A stretch of DNA of 64,000 nt from Shimia haliotis (GTDB lineage: Bacteria > Pseudomonadota > Alphaproteobacteria > Rhodobacterales > Rhodobacteraceae): assembly GCF_900114415.1 (NCBI RefSeq), contig NZ_FOSZ01000002.1:186001-250000 (forward strand), read 5' to 3'. Below are positions 54,188-63,159 of the stretch, piece after piece (the first letter of the stretch is position 1; the number at the start of each line of letters is the position of its first letter). The notes below the pieces were generated by a model, which ran no database searches, was not told the origin of the DNA, and worked only from the letters and a program-made list of their open reading frames with translations. Position numbers and translations under genes: made by a program.

Positions 54188-56131
54188 ATGAAGTGTTTTT
54201 TTCGCTCCTTTGTGCGGTTTTCTCTTACACTAATCCTATGTTCGGCATTCGGCCAAGAACTCAGAGCGGACACATCAGACCGAGAGTTTTTCGAACTGGT
54301 TTCTTCGGAATTGGAAGAGGTTGAAAGTCGGAACATTAAAATCCTTTCAAATCCACCAGCAGAGGTTTTGGTGCGCCACTTTCAAGGCGGCTCCGAGCTA
54401 TTTGATGCCGACGGTATCTTAGTATGGGAATACCGGAATGAAATCGGAGAAGATGAGGTTCTTTATAGGTTCTCATCAGCGAACAAAGTAATCTTGTCAT
54501 TGGAAAACCCTGAAGCGAATACCGCGATAGTTGAAGCAACAACTGCCGCAAGCGTAGATCCAATTCCGTTTTCAACGGCTTTTGTTGCCACTCTTGAGGA
54601 GACATCAGCAGCTACGGTTGTTGGTGCACTTGATGATTTACTCTCGCTTTCGGAAGTTCTTTCAGCTGGCCCAGACTGGATACACTTCCCGACTCGAACG
54701 CCGAGCGACCCTCAATTTGGCTCGCAGTATGGGCTACCCTTAATTGATGCGCCTTCGGCATGGGATCAGACCATTGGTGACGGTGATGTGGTCGTGGCGA
54801 TCATAGACACTGGTGTTGACTATCGACATTCCGATCTTGCAACAAAGATATTTGAAAATCCCGGGGAAACAGGATTGGATACAAATGGTAATGATAAATC
54901 TCGCAACGGTATTGATGATGACAACAATGGGTTGATTGACGATTGGTCGGGTTGGGACTTTAGAGATGATGATAACGACCCAAACGACATTGGAGGCCAT
55001 GGCACCCACGTAGCTGGGACTGTTGCTGCGCAGTCGGATAACGGTATCGGGGTGGCTGGAGTATCTTGGAATTCCAAGATACTCCCAATCCGCTTTCTCG
55101 GCCCGGCCGGTGGTAGTACAGCTGATGCCATTTCGTCCGTCGGATACGCGAGATCACTGGGAATTCGCATTACCAACAATTCCTGGGGAGGTGGTGGTTT
55201 CAATCAACAGCTGCTTGATGAGATCAATACCGCAGGGCGTGATGGATCACTGTTTATTGCAGCTGCTGGGAACAATGGTCGAAATACAGATATTTCTCCG
55301 CACTTTCCGTCGTCGTACGATAGCCCATACATTGTTTCGGTACTCGCATCTGATCAGTCAGACTCTCTTGCCAGTTTTTCAAATTATGGGGAAGAAACCA
55401 CTGACTTGGCAGCTCCTGGGGTGAGTGTGTTGTCCACGCATCTGAACGACGGGTACCGCTCCCTGAGTGGCACATCTATGGCCGCGCCGCATGTCGCAGG
55501 AGTTGCTGCGCTTGTTCTATCTAAAGACGGCCACCTCACGCCGCTTCAAGTAAAGGCACGATTGTTGAATGGTGTCGAGAAAGTTCCCAGTATGAATAAA
55601 AAATCGGTTACTGGTGGTAGATTAAACGCAAATAAAGCTCTTGCTGAAATTGTCTCCATAGACCTTCCGGTAGGGGCAGTTACGCCGTATTTTGGCGATC
55701 CTGCAATGCTACCGGAGAACTGGATTGTTGCTGACGGTAGTACTGTCGCTGATCCAAATTCTCCATATTTCGGAAAGAAGGTCCCTGACTTGAGAGGCCG
55801 CTTTATGATGGGCAGCACTGACGGAAGTATCGGTCAGACCGGGGGGCAAGAAAAAACGCGTCATGGTCACTCAGTTTCCGTCAGATCGAATTCAGTCTGG
55901 TTTGGGTTGCAGAGTGGAAACGGCCGAAAAGGGGGACACAGCCCTGCAAACAGGGCTGGCGGGTTTAACACGTCACTGAGAGATTTGACATCTGACGCAA
56001 GCATAACAAACCCATACGAAACGCATGGTCACATGAATGGTACAGCCAGGTCGAGTGGCAACACATCGAGTGCACTGCTTGATAATCGACCGCCATTCAT
56101 TACTGCGCACTACATTATTAGGATAAAGTGA
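54188..56131 (+). CDS. Secreted subtilisin-like protease fused to a phage tail-collar-like domain
   Basis: 647 aa. A Sec signal (to about residue 27) is followed by a pro-region, then an S8 catalytic domain: Asp207 in AIIDTGVD, a Ca-binding-like insertion rich in Asp/Asn/Gly (230-268), His271 in GGHGTHVAG, oxyanion Asn362 in AAAGNNG and Ser430 in SGTSMAAPH. After residue ~492 the fold changes to a tail-collar-like module: LPVGAVTPYFGDPAMLPENW, DGST, PDLRGRFMMG, GGQEKTRHGH, and the end NRPPFITAHYIIRIK, the classic closing of phage tail-fibre collar domains. Base composition is lower in GC than core genes. Forms a coupled pair (TGATG) with the next gene. Confidence 0.88.
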   Translation: MKCFFRSFVRFSLTLILCSAFGQELRADTSDREFFELVSSELEEVESRNIKILSNPPAEVLVRHFQGGSELFDADGILVWEYRNEIGEDEVLYRFSSANKVILSLENPEANTAIVEATTAASVDPIPFSTAFVATLEETSAATVVGALDDLLSLSEVLSAGPDWIHFPTRTPSDPQFGSQYGLPLIDAPSAWDQTIGDGDVVVAIIDTGVDYRHSDLATKIFENPGETGLDTNGNDKSRNGIDDDNNGLIDDWSGWDFRDDDNDPNDIGGHGTHVAGTVAAQSDNGIGVAGVSWNSKILPIRFLGPAGGSTADAISSVGYARSLGIRITNNSWGGGGFNQQLLDEINTAGRDGSLFIAAAGNNGRNTDISPHFPSSYDSPYIVSVLASDQSDSLASFSNYGEETTDLAAPGVSVLSTHLNDGYRSLSGTSMAAPHVAGVAALVLSKDGHLTPLQVKARLLNGVEKVPSMNKKSVTGGRLNANKALAEIVSIDLPVGAVTPYFGDPAMLPENWIVADGSTVADPNSPYFGKKVPDLRGRFMMGSTDGSIGQTGGQEKTRHGHSVSVRSNSVWFGLQSGNGRKGGHSPANRAGGFNTSLRDLTSDASITNPYETHGHMNGTARSSGNTSSALLDNRPPFITAHYIIRIK

Positions 56132-56652
56132 TGAAAGTTCTTCAAATGGATTTTGCAAAGGGCTTGGCAGGAGTATTATTGGTCCTATGCTTTGCTAGTG
56201 CATCAATACTACACGCACATGATGAGGGTGAACTGTCCGAAGACACGCTGGAAAACGATCTTCTCGCTATCAGTGAACCAGAGTATTTTCAGTCAAGAGT
56301 CATCGAGCAGAACCGAGACAGGTTGTATCCGGATATCAATTTCTATGCAGGCTACAAAACAGTTCTGTGGGGTGCAGAGCTCCAAAATCTTGAGCTGCTT
56401 CAGAATGCCTCGGACAGACTCTCTGCAAGTGAAGTCATGCCCATAGTTGATGGCCAGGGAATTGCCGGTTTGAGTTTTAGCTTAGGTTCATCCTCAGAAG
56501 AGTTTGATCTTCACCTACAAAAGCTTGTCGCCGAATATGGTCCACCGTCAGTTGAGACGGATAACGCGTACGAATGGATCGGAGTGAATTCAACTGTTCG
56601 GCTTGTTAGGAGTTTCACAAGCAATAGACTAGTTTTTCGGACCCGCCAATAG
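56131..56652 (+). CDS. Secreted partner protein of the subtilase, unknown function
   Basis: 173 aa; ATG 56131 shares one base with the subtilase TGA. Signal peptide GLAGVLLVLCFASASILHA, cleavage before HDEGE. The mature protein is acidic with a central YPDINFYAGYKTVLWGAEL and a C-terminal LVAEYGPPSVETDNAYEWIGVNS. No homology recognised. Coupled translation and joint secretion suggest a chaperone, inhibitor or substrate of the protease; this is inference. Confidence 0.75.
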   Translation: MKVLQMDFAKGLAGVLLVLCFASASILHAHDEGELSEDTLENDLLAISEPEYFQSRVIEQNRDRLYPDINFYAGYKTVLWGAELQNLELLQNASDRLSASEVMPIVDGQGIAGLSFSLGSSSEEFDLHLQKLVAEYGPPSVETDNAYEWIGVNSTVRLVRSFTSNRLVFRTRQ

Positions 56653-56734
56653 TGATCAAAGGCTGGGATTGGGAGCGGTTAGGTTTTCTAGACGTTTCTG
56701 ATCCTCAGCCCATGCGCTCTATTGATGGCTAAAT

Positions 56735-56773
56735 AAACCGGTCATTCGTCTAGGCGAGTGGAATGACCGGTTT
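56735..56773. repeat. Perfect 13-bp inverted repeat at the right edge of the subtilase cassette
   Basis: AAACCGGTCATTC (56735-56747) and GAATGACCGGTTT (56761-56773) with a 13-base loop. Could be a terminator of the cassette (TTT at the right arm, weak U tract) or the footprint of an integration or excision event. No other copy found in this window. Confidence 0.6.
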
Positions 56774-56951
56774 GTCCCGCACAGCCGACCTTGGGTCTGA
56801 GCTCGTTGAAGGACTGTTTCTCTCCAACACGGTTCGCGGACATACCCTTTCTTTTTGGCGCGCCGCGACGTCGTTCCGCGCCCCGTGTTGCTTTACCTTG
56901 GATAACCTGCTCAAGCTGAGGAAATTTTCCATTCCATTCCGGAGCTTCCGC

Positions 56952-57758
56952 ATGGCGATCCAGATCGACAAATCCCGCTTCACCAACCTTGCCCTTGAAG
57001 AACGCGAAAACGGCGTCTGGGTCGTGACCCTGAACCGCCCGACCAAGCGCAACGCGCTGGACATCGACACCATCGAAGAACTGGTCGAGTTTTTCTCGGT
57101 CGCCCCGCGGGCCGGCGTGAGCGTCGCGGTGCTGGCCGGCTCTGGCGACCACTTCTGCGCCGGTCTCGATCTGATCGAACACCATGACGAAGACCGCAGC
57201 CCCGCCGACTTTATGCATGTCTGCCTGCGCTGGCACGAGGCCTTCAACAAAATGGAATACGGCGGCGTGCCCGTTGTGGCTGCGTTGCAGGGCGCCGTAG
57301 TTGGCGGCGGTCTGGAATTGGCCAGTTCGGCCCACATCCGCGTGATGAACGAAACCACTTATTTCGCCCTGCCCGAGGGCCAACGCGGTCTTTTCACCGG
57401 CGGCGGCGCCACCATTCGCGTGACCGATCTTGTGGGCAAGGCCCGCATGATTGACATGATGCTGACGGGCCGTGTGTATCAGGGACAAGAGGCCGTCGAC
57501 CTCGGCCTTGCGCAATACATCGTCGAGGGCTCCACTCTGGACCGCGCAATGGAAATTGCCGACCGGATTTCGCAAAACCTGCCGCTGTCCAATTTCGCCA
57601 TCTGTTCCGCGGTGAGCCATATCCAGAACATGTCCGCTCTGGATGGAGCCTACGCCGAGGCCGTGGTGGCTGGCGTGGTCAACACACAGCCCGACGCCCG
57701 TGCTCGATTGGCCGCGTTTGCCGACAAAAGCGCGGCCCGCGTGCGCCGCAACGACTGA
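56952..57758 (+). CDS. Crotonase-family enoyl-CoA hydratase/isomerase
   Basis: 268 aa. The first oxyanion-hole strand is [14 protein letters not shown], the second [19 protein letters not shown] seven bases before ATG 56952 fixes the start; the open frame to 56763 is flank DNA. Likely beta-oxidation or a related CoA reaction. Sits between the subtilase cassette and fabB. Confidence 0.92.
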   Translation: MAIQIDKSRFTNLALEERENGVWVVTLNRPTKRNALDIDTIEELVEFFSVAPRAGVSVAVLAGSGDHFCAGLDLIEHHDEDRSPADFMHVCLRWHEAFNKMEYGGVPVVAALQGAVVGGGLELASSAHIRVMNETTYFALPEGQRGLFTGGGATIRVTDLVGKARMIDMMLTGRVYQGQEAVDLGLAQYIVEGSTLDRAMEIADRISQNLPLSNFAICSAVSHIQNMSALDGAYAEAVVAGVVNTQPDARARLAAFADKSAARVRRND

Positions 57759-57856
57759 TCAAGGCAGGGTCGCGGTGTCACCGGGCTCGCGACCCGACCT
57801 TGCGCCCTGCCTTTTCAACGCCTACTAAGACGCAAGCAAAGTTAAGGAGAGCGCAC

Positions 57857-59086
57857 ATGCGTCGCGTCGTCGTTACCGGACTGGGTATCGTTTCCTCAAT
57901 CGGCACCAACGCCGAAGAAGTCACAGCCTCGCTCAAAGCAGGCAAATCCGGCATTTCCGCCAGCGCCGAAATGGCCGAGCACGGCTTCCGCAGCCAGATC
58001 GCCGGCCACATCGACATCGATCCCAAGGAACATGTCGACAAACGCACCCTACGTTTCATGGGCGCAGGCGCGGCCTATGCCCATATCGCCATGCAACAGG
58101 CGATTGCCGACGCAGGCCTCACCGAGGATCAGATCGTCAACGAACGCACCGGCCTTGTGGCGGGCTCCGGCGGCCCGTCCACGTCGGCCATGCTGGTGGC
58201 GCATCAGACCGTGGAAAAGACCGGCGCAACCAAGCGTATCGGGCCTTTCGCGGTTCCCAAATGCATGAGCTCCACGATCTCCGCCAACCTTGCAACGGCG
58301 TTCAAGATCAAAGGCATCAACTACTCCATCACCTCTGCCTGTTCGACCTCCCTGCACTGCATCGGCAACGCGGCCGAGCAGATCATGATGGGCAAACAGG
58401 ACGTGATGTTTGCCGGCGGTGGCGAAGAACTCGACTGGACGCTCAGCTGCCTCTTTGACGCCATGGGCGCGATGAGCAGCAAATATAACGACACCCCTGA
58501 AAAAGCCTCCCGTGCCTTTGACGAAAGCCGCGACGGTTTCGTGATCTCCGGCGGCGGCGGCATTGTGGTGCTCGAAGACCTCGACCACGCCCTTGCGCGC
58601 GGTGCGAAAATCTACGCCGAAGTCACCGGCTTTGCCGCGACCTCCGATGGTCACGACATGGTGGCCCCGTCGGGCGAAGGCGGCGAGCGCGCCATGCGTC
58701 TGGCCACAGCCACCCTGCCTGAGGGGCGCAAGGTCAGCTACATCAACGCCCACGGCACATCCACGCCGGTTGGCGACGTTGGCGAAGTCGAAGCGGTGCG
58801 CCGCGTCTTTGGCGAAGGCACCACCCCGCCAATCAGTTCCACAAAATCCATGACCGGCCACGCTCAGGGCGCAGCTGGCGCGCTGGAGGCCATTTTCTGC
58901 CTTCTGATGCTGGATGGCGATTTCATCACGCCTTCCATCAACGTGGAGACCCTCGATCCGGCGATCAATCCGGACGAAATTGCGACAAAAACCATTGAAA
59001 ACGCCGGACTTGATACGGTGATGACAAACAGCTTCGGTTTCGGCGGCACCAACGGATCGATGCTTTTGTCCAAATACCAGGGATAA
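57857..59086 (+). CDS. fabB: Beta-ketoacyl-ACP synthase I
   Basis: 409 aa; condenses malonyl-ACP with unsaturated acyl-ACP. Nucleophile Cys162 in [10 protein letters not shown], His in [11 protein letters not shown] and His in [11 protein letters not shown]. Normal spacing to fabI (7 bases). Lies apart from fabA, its usual partner. Confidence 0.97.
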   Translation: MRRVVVTGLGIVSSIGTNAEEVTASLKAGKSGISASAEMAEHGFRSQIAGHIDIDPKEHVDKRTLRFMGAGAAYAHIAMQQAIADAGLTEDQIVNERTGLVAGSGGPSTSAMLVAHQTVEKTGATKRIGPFAVPKCMSSTISANLATAFKIKGINYSITSACSTSLHCIGNAAEQIMMGKQDVMFAGGGEELDWTLSCLFDAMGAMSSKYNDTPEKASRAFDESRDGFVISGGGGIVVLEDLDHALARGAKIYAEVTGFAATSDGHDMVAPSGEGGERAMRLATATLPEGRKVSYINAHGTSTPVGDVGEVEAVRRVFGEGTTPPISSTKSMTGHAQGAAGALEAIFCLLMLDGDFITPSINVETLDPAINPDEIATKTIENAGLDTVMTNSFGFGGTNGSMLLSKYQG

Positions 59087-59093
59087 TTCTTTC

Positions 59094-59882
59094 ATGACCA
59101 CACTGCAGGGCAAGCGCGGCCTGATTATGGGCGTTGCCAACGACCGTTCGATTGCCTGGGGCATCGCCAAGGCGATGCACGAGGCGGGCGCGGAACTTGC
59201 GTTCACCCATCAGGGCGCAGCTTTTGGCAAACGGGTGGCCCCGCTTGCCGCAAGTCTCGGAAGCGACTTTCTGGTGGATGTGGATGTGACAGACGATGCC
59301 TCACTGGATGCCGCATTCGATCAACTGGCGGCCAAATGGCCGACAATTGATTTCCTCGTGCACGCGATTGCCTATTCCAACAAGGACGAATTGACCGGCC
59401 GCTTTATTGACACCACGCGCGACAACTTCAAGAATTCGCTGGATATTTCCTGCTATTCCCTGATCGAAGTCGCCCGGCGCGCCCATCCGATGATGGCCGA
59501 AAACGGCGGCACGCTTTTGACCCTGACCTATCAGGGCGCAACCCGCGTGACGCCTTATTACAACGTCATGGGCGTTGCCAAGGCCGCGCTGGAAAGCGCC
59601 ACCCGCTATCTTGCAAATGACCTCGGCCCGGACGGCATCCGCGTGAACGCCATCTCTCCGGGTCCGATGAAAACACTGGCTGGTGCCGTGATCGGCGGCG
59701 CGCGCAAAACCTTCAAGCACACGGGCGAAAACGCCCCGATGCGCAGCAACGCGACGCTGGACGCAGTTGGCGGCACCGCCGTTTATCTGACCTCTGACGC
59801 CGGCGCCTGCACCACCGGAGAAATCCTGCGTGTGGACGGCGGATATCATGTGCTTGGCATGCCTCAACCGGACAATCTCTGA
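59094..59882 (+). CDS. fabI: Enoyl-ACP reductase (NADH)
   Basis: 262 aa short-chain reductase fold of the FabI type: GLIMGVANDRSIAWGIAKA for NADH, HAIAYSNKDELTGRF, the Tyr-x6-Lys pair in YNVMGVAKAALESATRYLA, and VNAISPGPMKTLAGAVIGG. Completes the fatty-acid cycle; target of triclosan-type inhibitors. Seven bases after fabB. Confidence 0.97.
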   Translation: MTTLQGKRGLIMGVANDRSIAWGIAKAMHEAGAELAFTHQGAAFGKRVAPLAASLGSDFLVDVDVTDDASLDAAFDQLAAKWPTIDFLVHAIAYSNKDELTGRFIDTTRDNFKNSLDISCYSLIEVARRAHPMMAENGGTLLTLTYQGATRVTPYYNVMGVAKAALESATRYLANDLGPDGIRVNAISPGPMKTLAGAVIGGARKTFKHTGENAPMRSNATLDAVGGTAVYLTSDAGACTTGEILRVDGGYHVLGMPQPDNL

Positions 59883-59898
59883 ATCCGCAGCTGACCCG

Positions 59899-60969
59899 TC
59901 AGGGCGCTCCACGAGATTGCACCGCCTCAAGCTCTGCGCCCAGCAATTGCAGAAGTGACTGCGCGCTTCCGGCGCGCACACGCATCGCCCCGCATCCGGC
60001 CCATTGCGCACCATATCCGGTTTCGCCAACCGCTTTCGCCGCCGCATTCAGAGCCTTGCCAAGGTCATAGGCCACCGGATAATCCGGCGCGTTTCTTGCG
60101 CCCAACCGCGCGCCCAGCGCCACATATTTGTTGTTCAGACACCGCGCCGCACGCCCCGAAATCGCGCGGGTCAGCACCGTCGGGTGGCTCTCCGGCAATC
60201 GCAACGCCGCACGATAGGCCGCATCAGCCACCGACTCCTCGCTGTCAATAAAGGCCGTGCCCAATTGTGCGGCCACCGCTCCCGCGTCCAAAGCCTGCGC
60301 AATTCCCGCTCCGTCCATGATGCCGCCCGCTGCGATCACCGGCACATCAACCGCCGAGGCGATCTGCGCAACAAGGTCCAGCGTCGACAAGGCCTGATCT
60401 TCGGCCTCTGGGTCAAACACACCACGGTGCCCGCCTGCCTCGATGCCCTGCGCCACCACCGCGTCGGCCCCCGCCGCGACACAAGCCTGTGCTTCTGTCA
60501 TAGACGTCGCCGAAGCAAACACCAGATTTCCCGCGGCCTGCAACTCTGCGATCCACGCCCGATCCGGCAGCCCGAAATGCACGCTCACCACGCCGGGTTT
60601 TTCCTCAAGCAACATCTCCATCATCGCGCGATCCTCGAGGAATGTGCGATATATTTCAGAGAGCTGCTCGGGTGGCTGCGCATCAAATCGCGCAAATTCC
60701 GGTGCCGTCGCCGCGATCCAGTCCGCTTCCTTGCGCGGGTCTCGCACCGCCGGCGCGTGGCAAAACACATTGGCATTGATCGGCCGCTCCGTCAGCGCCC
60801 GCGCCGCGCGAAGCATATCGCGCGCACCGTCAACACCCGCTGCTCCAAGCCCCAGACTGCCAAGCCCGCCTGCGCTGCTCACCGCCGCCGCCATCTCCGG
60901 CGTCGACACCCCCGCCATTGGCGCCTGAACGATCGGCCATTTCAGGCCCAAGTGTGCGACCAGATCCAT
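59899..60969 (-). CDS. Nitronate monooxygenase-like flavoprotein
   Basis: 356 aa TIM barrel of the NMO/FabK-like family: VQAPMAGVSTPEM, SSAGGLGSLGLG, VSVHFGLPD, DAVVAQGIEAGGHRG and VIAAGGIMDG. The AGGHRG segment with its His supports class I NMO. FMN binding near the C-terminal AAGG. Oxidises propionate 3-nitronate or similar. Convergent with fabI. Confidence 0.88.
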   Translation of the reverse strand: MDLVAHLGLKWPIVQAPMAGVSTPEMAAAVSSAGGLGSLGLGAAGVDGARDMLRAARALTERPINANVFCHAPAVRDPRKEADWIAATAPEFARFDAQPPEQLSEIYRTFLEDRAMMEMLLEEKPGVVSVHFGLPDRAWIAELQAAGNLVFASATSMTEAQACVAAGADAVVAQGIEAGGHRGVFDPEAEDQALSTLDLVAQIASAVDVPVIAAGGIMDGAGIAQALDAGAVAAQLGTAFIDSEESVADAAYRAALRLPESHPTVLTRAISGRAARCLNNKYVALGARLGARNAPDYPVAYDLGKALNAAAKAVGETGYGAQWAGCGAMRVRAGSAQSLLQLLGAELEAVQSRGAP

Positions 60970-61011
60970 ATCCTGCCTCCCTTTGCGCCTCAGGCTACGC
61001 GGCCCGCGCTC

Positions 61012-61046
61012 AAAGAAAAAGCCCGCCGAAATACGGGCGGGCTTTT
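61012..61046 (-). terminator. Terminator of the FKBP-type gene
   Basis: An 11-bp stem AAAAGCCCGCC/GGCGGGCTTTT with an eight-base loop. On the minus strand it is followed by CTTTGAG, 22 bases after the stop. Confidence 0.85.
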
Positions 61047-61067
61047 GACCTAATCTGACAGGGTGAC

Positions 61068-61496
61068 TTAGTTGATCGACACCAGTTCAATCGCAAAAGT
61101 CAGATCCTTGCCCGCCAGCATGTGATTGGCGTCCAGCTTGACGATCTCGTCTGTGATCTCGACCACGGTCACGGGAACAACCTGACCTGTGGGCGCCTGC
61201 ATCTGCAACTGCAGACCAACCTCAAGAGGGATCTCCGCAGGAATCTGCTCGCGCGGTACGTCCTGAATGGCGTCGTCATGGCGCGGGCCATAGGCCTGAT
61301 CGGCAGGAATTTCCGCGACCTTTTTGTCGCCAATGCTCATGCCGTCCACGGCATTGTCGAATCCGGGGATCACCTGACCGGAGCCCAGCGTGAATTCCAG
61401 CGGGTCGCGCCCCTCGGAGCTGTCAAAAACCGAGCCGTCGCTCAGAGTGCCAGTGTAGTGAATGCGAACAGTGTCGCCCGATTTTGCGGCTGTCAT
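61068..61496 (-). CDS. FKBP-type (SlyD-like) peptidyl-prolyl isomerase
   Basis: 142 aa. VRIHYTGTLSDGSVFDSSEGRDPLEFTLG is the FKBP core; the inserted flap (AEIPADQAYGPRHDDAIQDVPREQIPAEIPLEVGLQLQM) and QVVPVTVVEI place it with the SlyD/FKBP group. No metal-binding His-rich tail. Folding helper in the cytosol. ATG 61496 chosen; ATGs at 61508 and 61511 are alternatives. Confidence 0.9.
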   Translation of the reverse strand: MTAAKSGDTVRIHYTGTLSDGSVFDSSEGRDPLEFTLGSGQVIPGFDNAVDGMSIGDKKVAEIPADQAYGPRHDDAIQDVPREQIPAEIPLEVGLQLQMQAPTGQVVPVTVVEITDEIVKLDANHMLAGKDLTFAIELVSIN

Positions 61497-61636
61497 GGTG
61501 TGTTCCATCATTGTTTCGTCGCGCACCTCACCGGCCCGCATAAAGCGCGCACCCTAAAGTCGTCGCGACCAAAGTGCAAACGCCCCTTTTCGCCCCCTTA
61601 GAAACCTGCCAATCTGCCAGCGAACGGGAGGATCAC

Positions 61637-62320
61637 ATGGCCATCACAACCTGCATATTTGACGCCTACGGCACGCTCTTTGACGTCGCCGCGGCAGCCC
61701 GCGAAGCTGCCGCCGAACCCGGCCGCGACGCCTTTGCCAATCACTGGCAGAAGGTTGCGAACGACTGGCGCCTGAAACAGCTTCAATACACGTGGCTGCG
61801 CGCCGTGGCCCATGCGCACACCGATTTCTGGGAGGTCACGCAAAACGGCCTCGACTGGGCGCTTGAGGCCTCAGGCCTTCAGGGCGACGCCGAACTGCGC
61901 GAACGTCTGCTGGCGCTGTACTGGGAACTCGCGGCCTACCCCGAGGTGCCCGAGATGCTCGCAACGCTCAAGGCGCGCGGTCTGAACACCGCCATTCTGT
62001 CAAACGGCTCGCCTGATATGCTGAACGGTGCGGTAGAGAGCGCAGGCGTGCAGGAATTTCTCGACGATGTGCTCAGCGTCGAAGACGTGGGCATCTTCAA
62101 ACCCGCGCCCGAGGTCTACGAACTTGTCACCAAACGTTTCAACTGCGCCCGCGACGAGGTTCTGTTTGTGTCGTCCAACGGCTGGGACGCCGCCTGCGCC
62201 ACCGGCTATGGCTTTAAAACCGCATGGGTCAATCGTGCGGGCGAACCTGTAGACCGCATGCCATGGACCCCTGCCATCATTCTCGACGATCTGACAACCA
62301 TTCCCGAGCACGCCAAATAA
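61637..62320 (+). CDS. (S)-2-haloacid dehalogenase-type HAD hydrolase
   Basis: 227 aa. HAD motif I FDAYGTLFDV with nucleophile Asp, LSNGSPDMLNGAVE motif II, Lys of KPAPEVYELV and SSNGWDAACATGYGF motif IV as in type II haloacid dehalogenases. GGGAGG upstream of ATG 61637. The stop TAA shares one base with the next start (TAATG), forming a coupled operon. Confidence 0.92.
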   Translation: MAITTCIFDAYGTLFDVAAAAREAAAEPGRDAFANHWQKVANDWRLKQLQYTWLRAVAHAHTDFWEVTQNGLDWALEASGLQGDAELRERLLALYWELAAYPEVPEMLATLKARGLNTAILSNGSPDMLNGAVESAGVQEFLDDVLSVEDVGIFKPAPEVYELVTKRFNCARDEVLFVSSNGWDAACATGYGFKTAWVNRAGEPVDRMPWTPAIILDDLTTIPEHAK

Positions 62321-63159
62321 TGCCAACATTCCAAACCTCTGACGGCCTTTCGCTTTATTTTGAAGACACCGGCGGCGACGGCCCCGTTGTGCTGTGCCTC
62401 GCCGGCCTCACTCGGAACAGCACCGATTTTGACTACGCCCTGCCCGCGCTCACAAATGCCCGCGTGATCCGGCTTGATTACCGTGGGCGCGGCAAATCGG
62501 ACTGGGCCGAGGACTTCATGACCTACAACGTCGATCGCGAGGCCCGCGACGCGCTGGAACTGCTCGACCATCTTGGCCTTGCCCAAGCCGCCATCCTAGG
62601 CACGTCCCGCGGCGGACTGATCGCCATGCACCTTGGCCAGATCGCGCCAGATCGCCTATCCGGTGTCTGCTTCAACGACGTCGGACCCGTGATCGAGACC
62701 AGCGGTCTGGAAATCATCCTCGTTTTCATCGGCCGCAACCCGATCTGGAAAACCATGGACGAAGCCGCCGAGGCCTTCGGCACTCGCATCATGGGTTTTG
62801 ACGGCGTGCCGGCAAGCCGCTGGCGCGAGGAGGTCGAAAAGCACTTCATCGAAACGCCCGACGGCCTCGCGATCAACTACGACCCCAAGTTGCGCAACGC
62901 CACGCTCGCCACCTTCGATCCCCGCGCAGAACAGCCCGACCTCTGGCCGCTCTTTGACGCGCTCAAAGACCTGCCATTAGCGGTGATCCGTGGGGCAAAC
63001 TCCGACATACTTTCGGCAGAGACTTATGCCGAAATGCAGGAACGAGGCCCCATTCTGGCAGCCGAAATTCCCAACCGCGGCCATGTGCCTTTCCTTGACG
63101 AACCCGACGCCGTCGCCATTCTGCGAGACTGGATTGCCCAACTGGAGCCCCGCCCATGA
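62320..63159 (+). CDS. Alpha/beta hydrolase
   Basis: 279 aa. Catalytic nucleophile Ser in ILGTSRGGLIA, HG-type N-terminal LCLAGLTRNSTDF, His of NRGHVPFLDEP near the C-terminus and Asp before it. Resembles 3-oxoadipate enol-lactonase or epoxide-hydrolase-like enzymes. Coupled to the HAD gene upstream (shared A) and to the dehydratase downstream (ATGA). Confidence 0.9.
   Translation: MPTFQTSDGLSLYFEDTGGDGPVVLCLAGLTRNSTDFDYALPALTNARVIRLDYRGRGKSDWAEDFMTYNVDREARDALELLDHLGLAQAAILGTSRGGLIAMHLGQIAPDRLSGVCFNDVGPVIETSGLEIILVFIGRNPIWKTMDEAAEAFGTRIMGFDGVPASRWREEVEKHFIETPDGLAINYDPKLRNATLATFDPRAEQPDLWPLFDALKDLPLAVIRGANSDILSAETYAEMQERGPILAAEIPNRGHVPFLDEPDAVAILRDWIAQLEPRP

Noticed and set aside
54188-56652. 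Whole cassette as part of a prophage
   Set aside because: Only the collar-like domain is phage-like; no capsid, portal, terminase, integrase or lysis gene is near.
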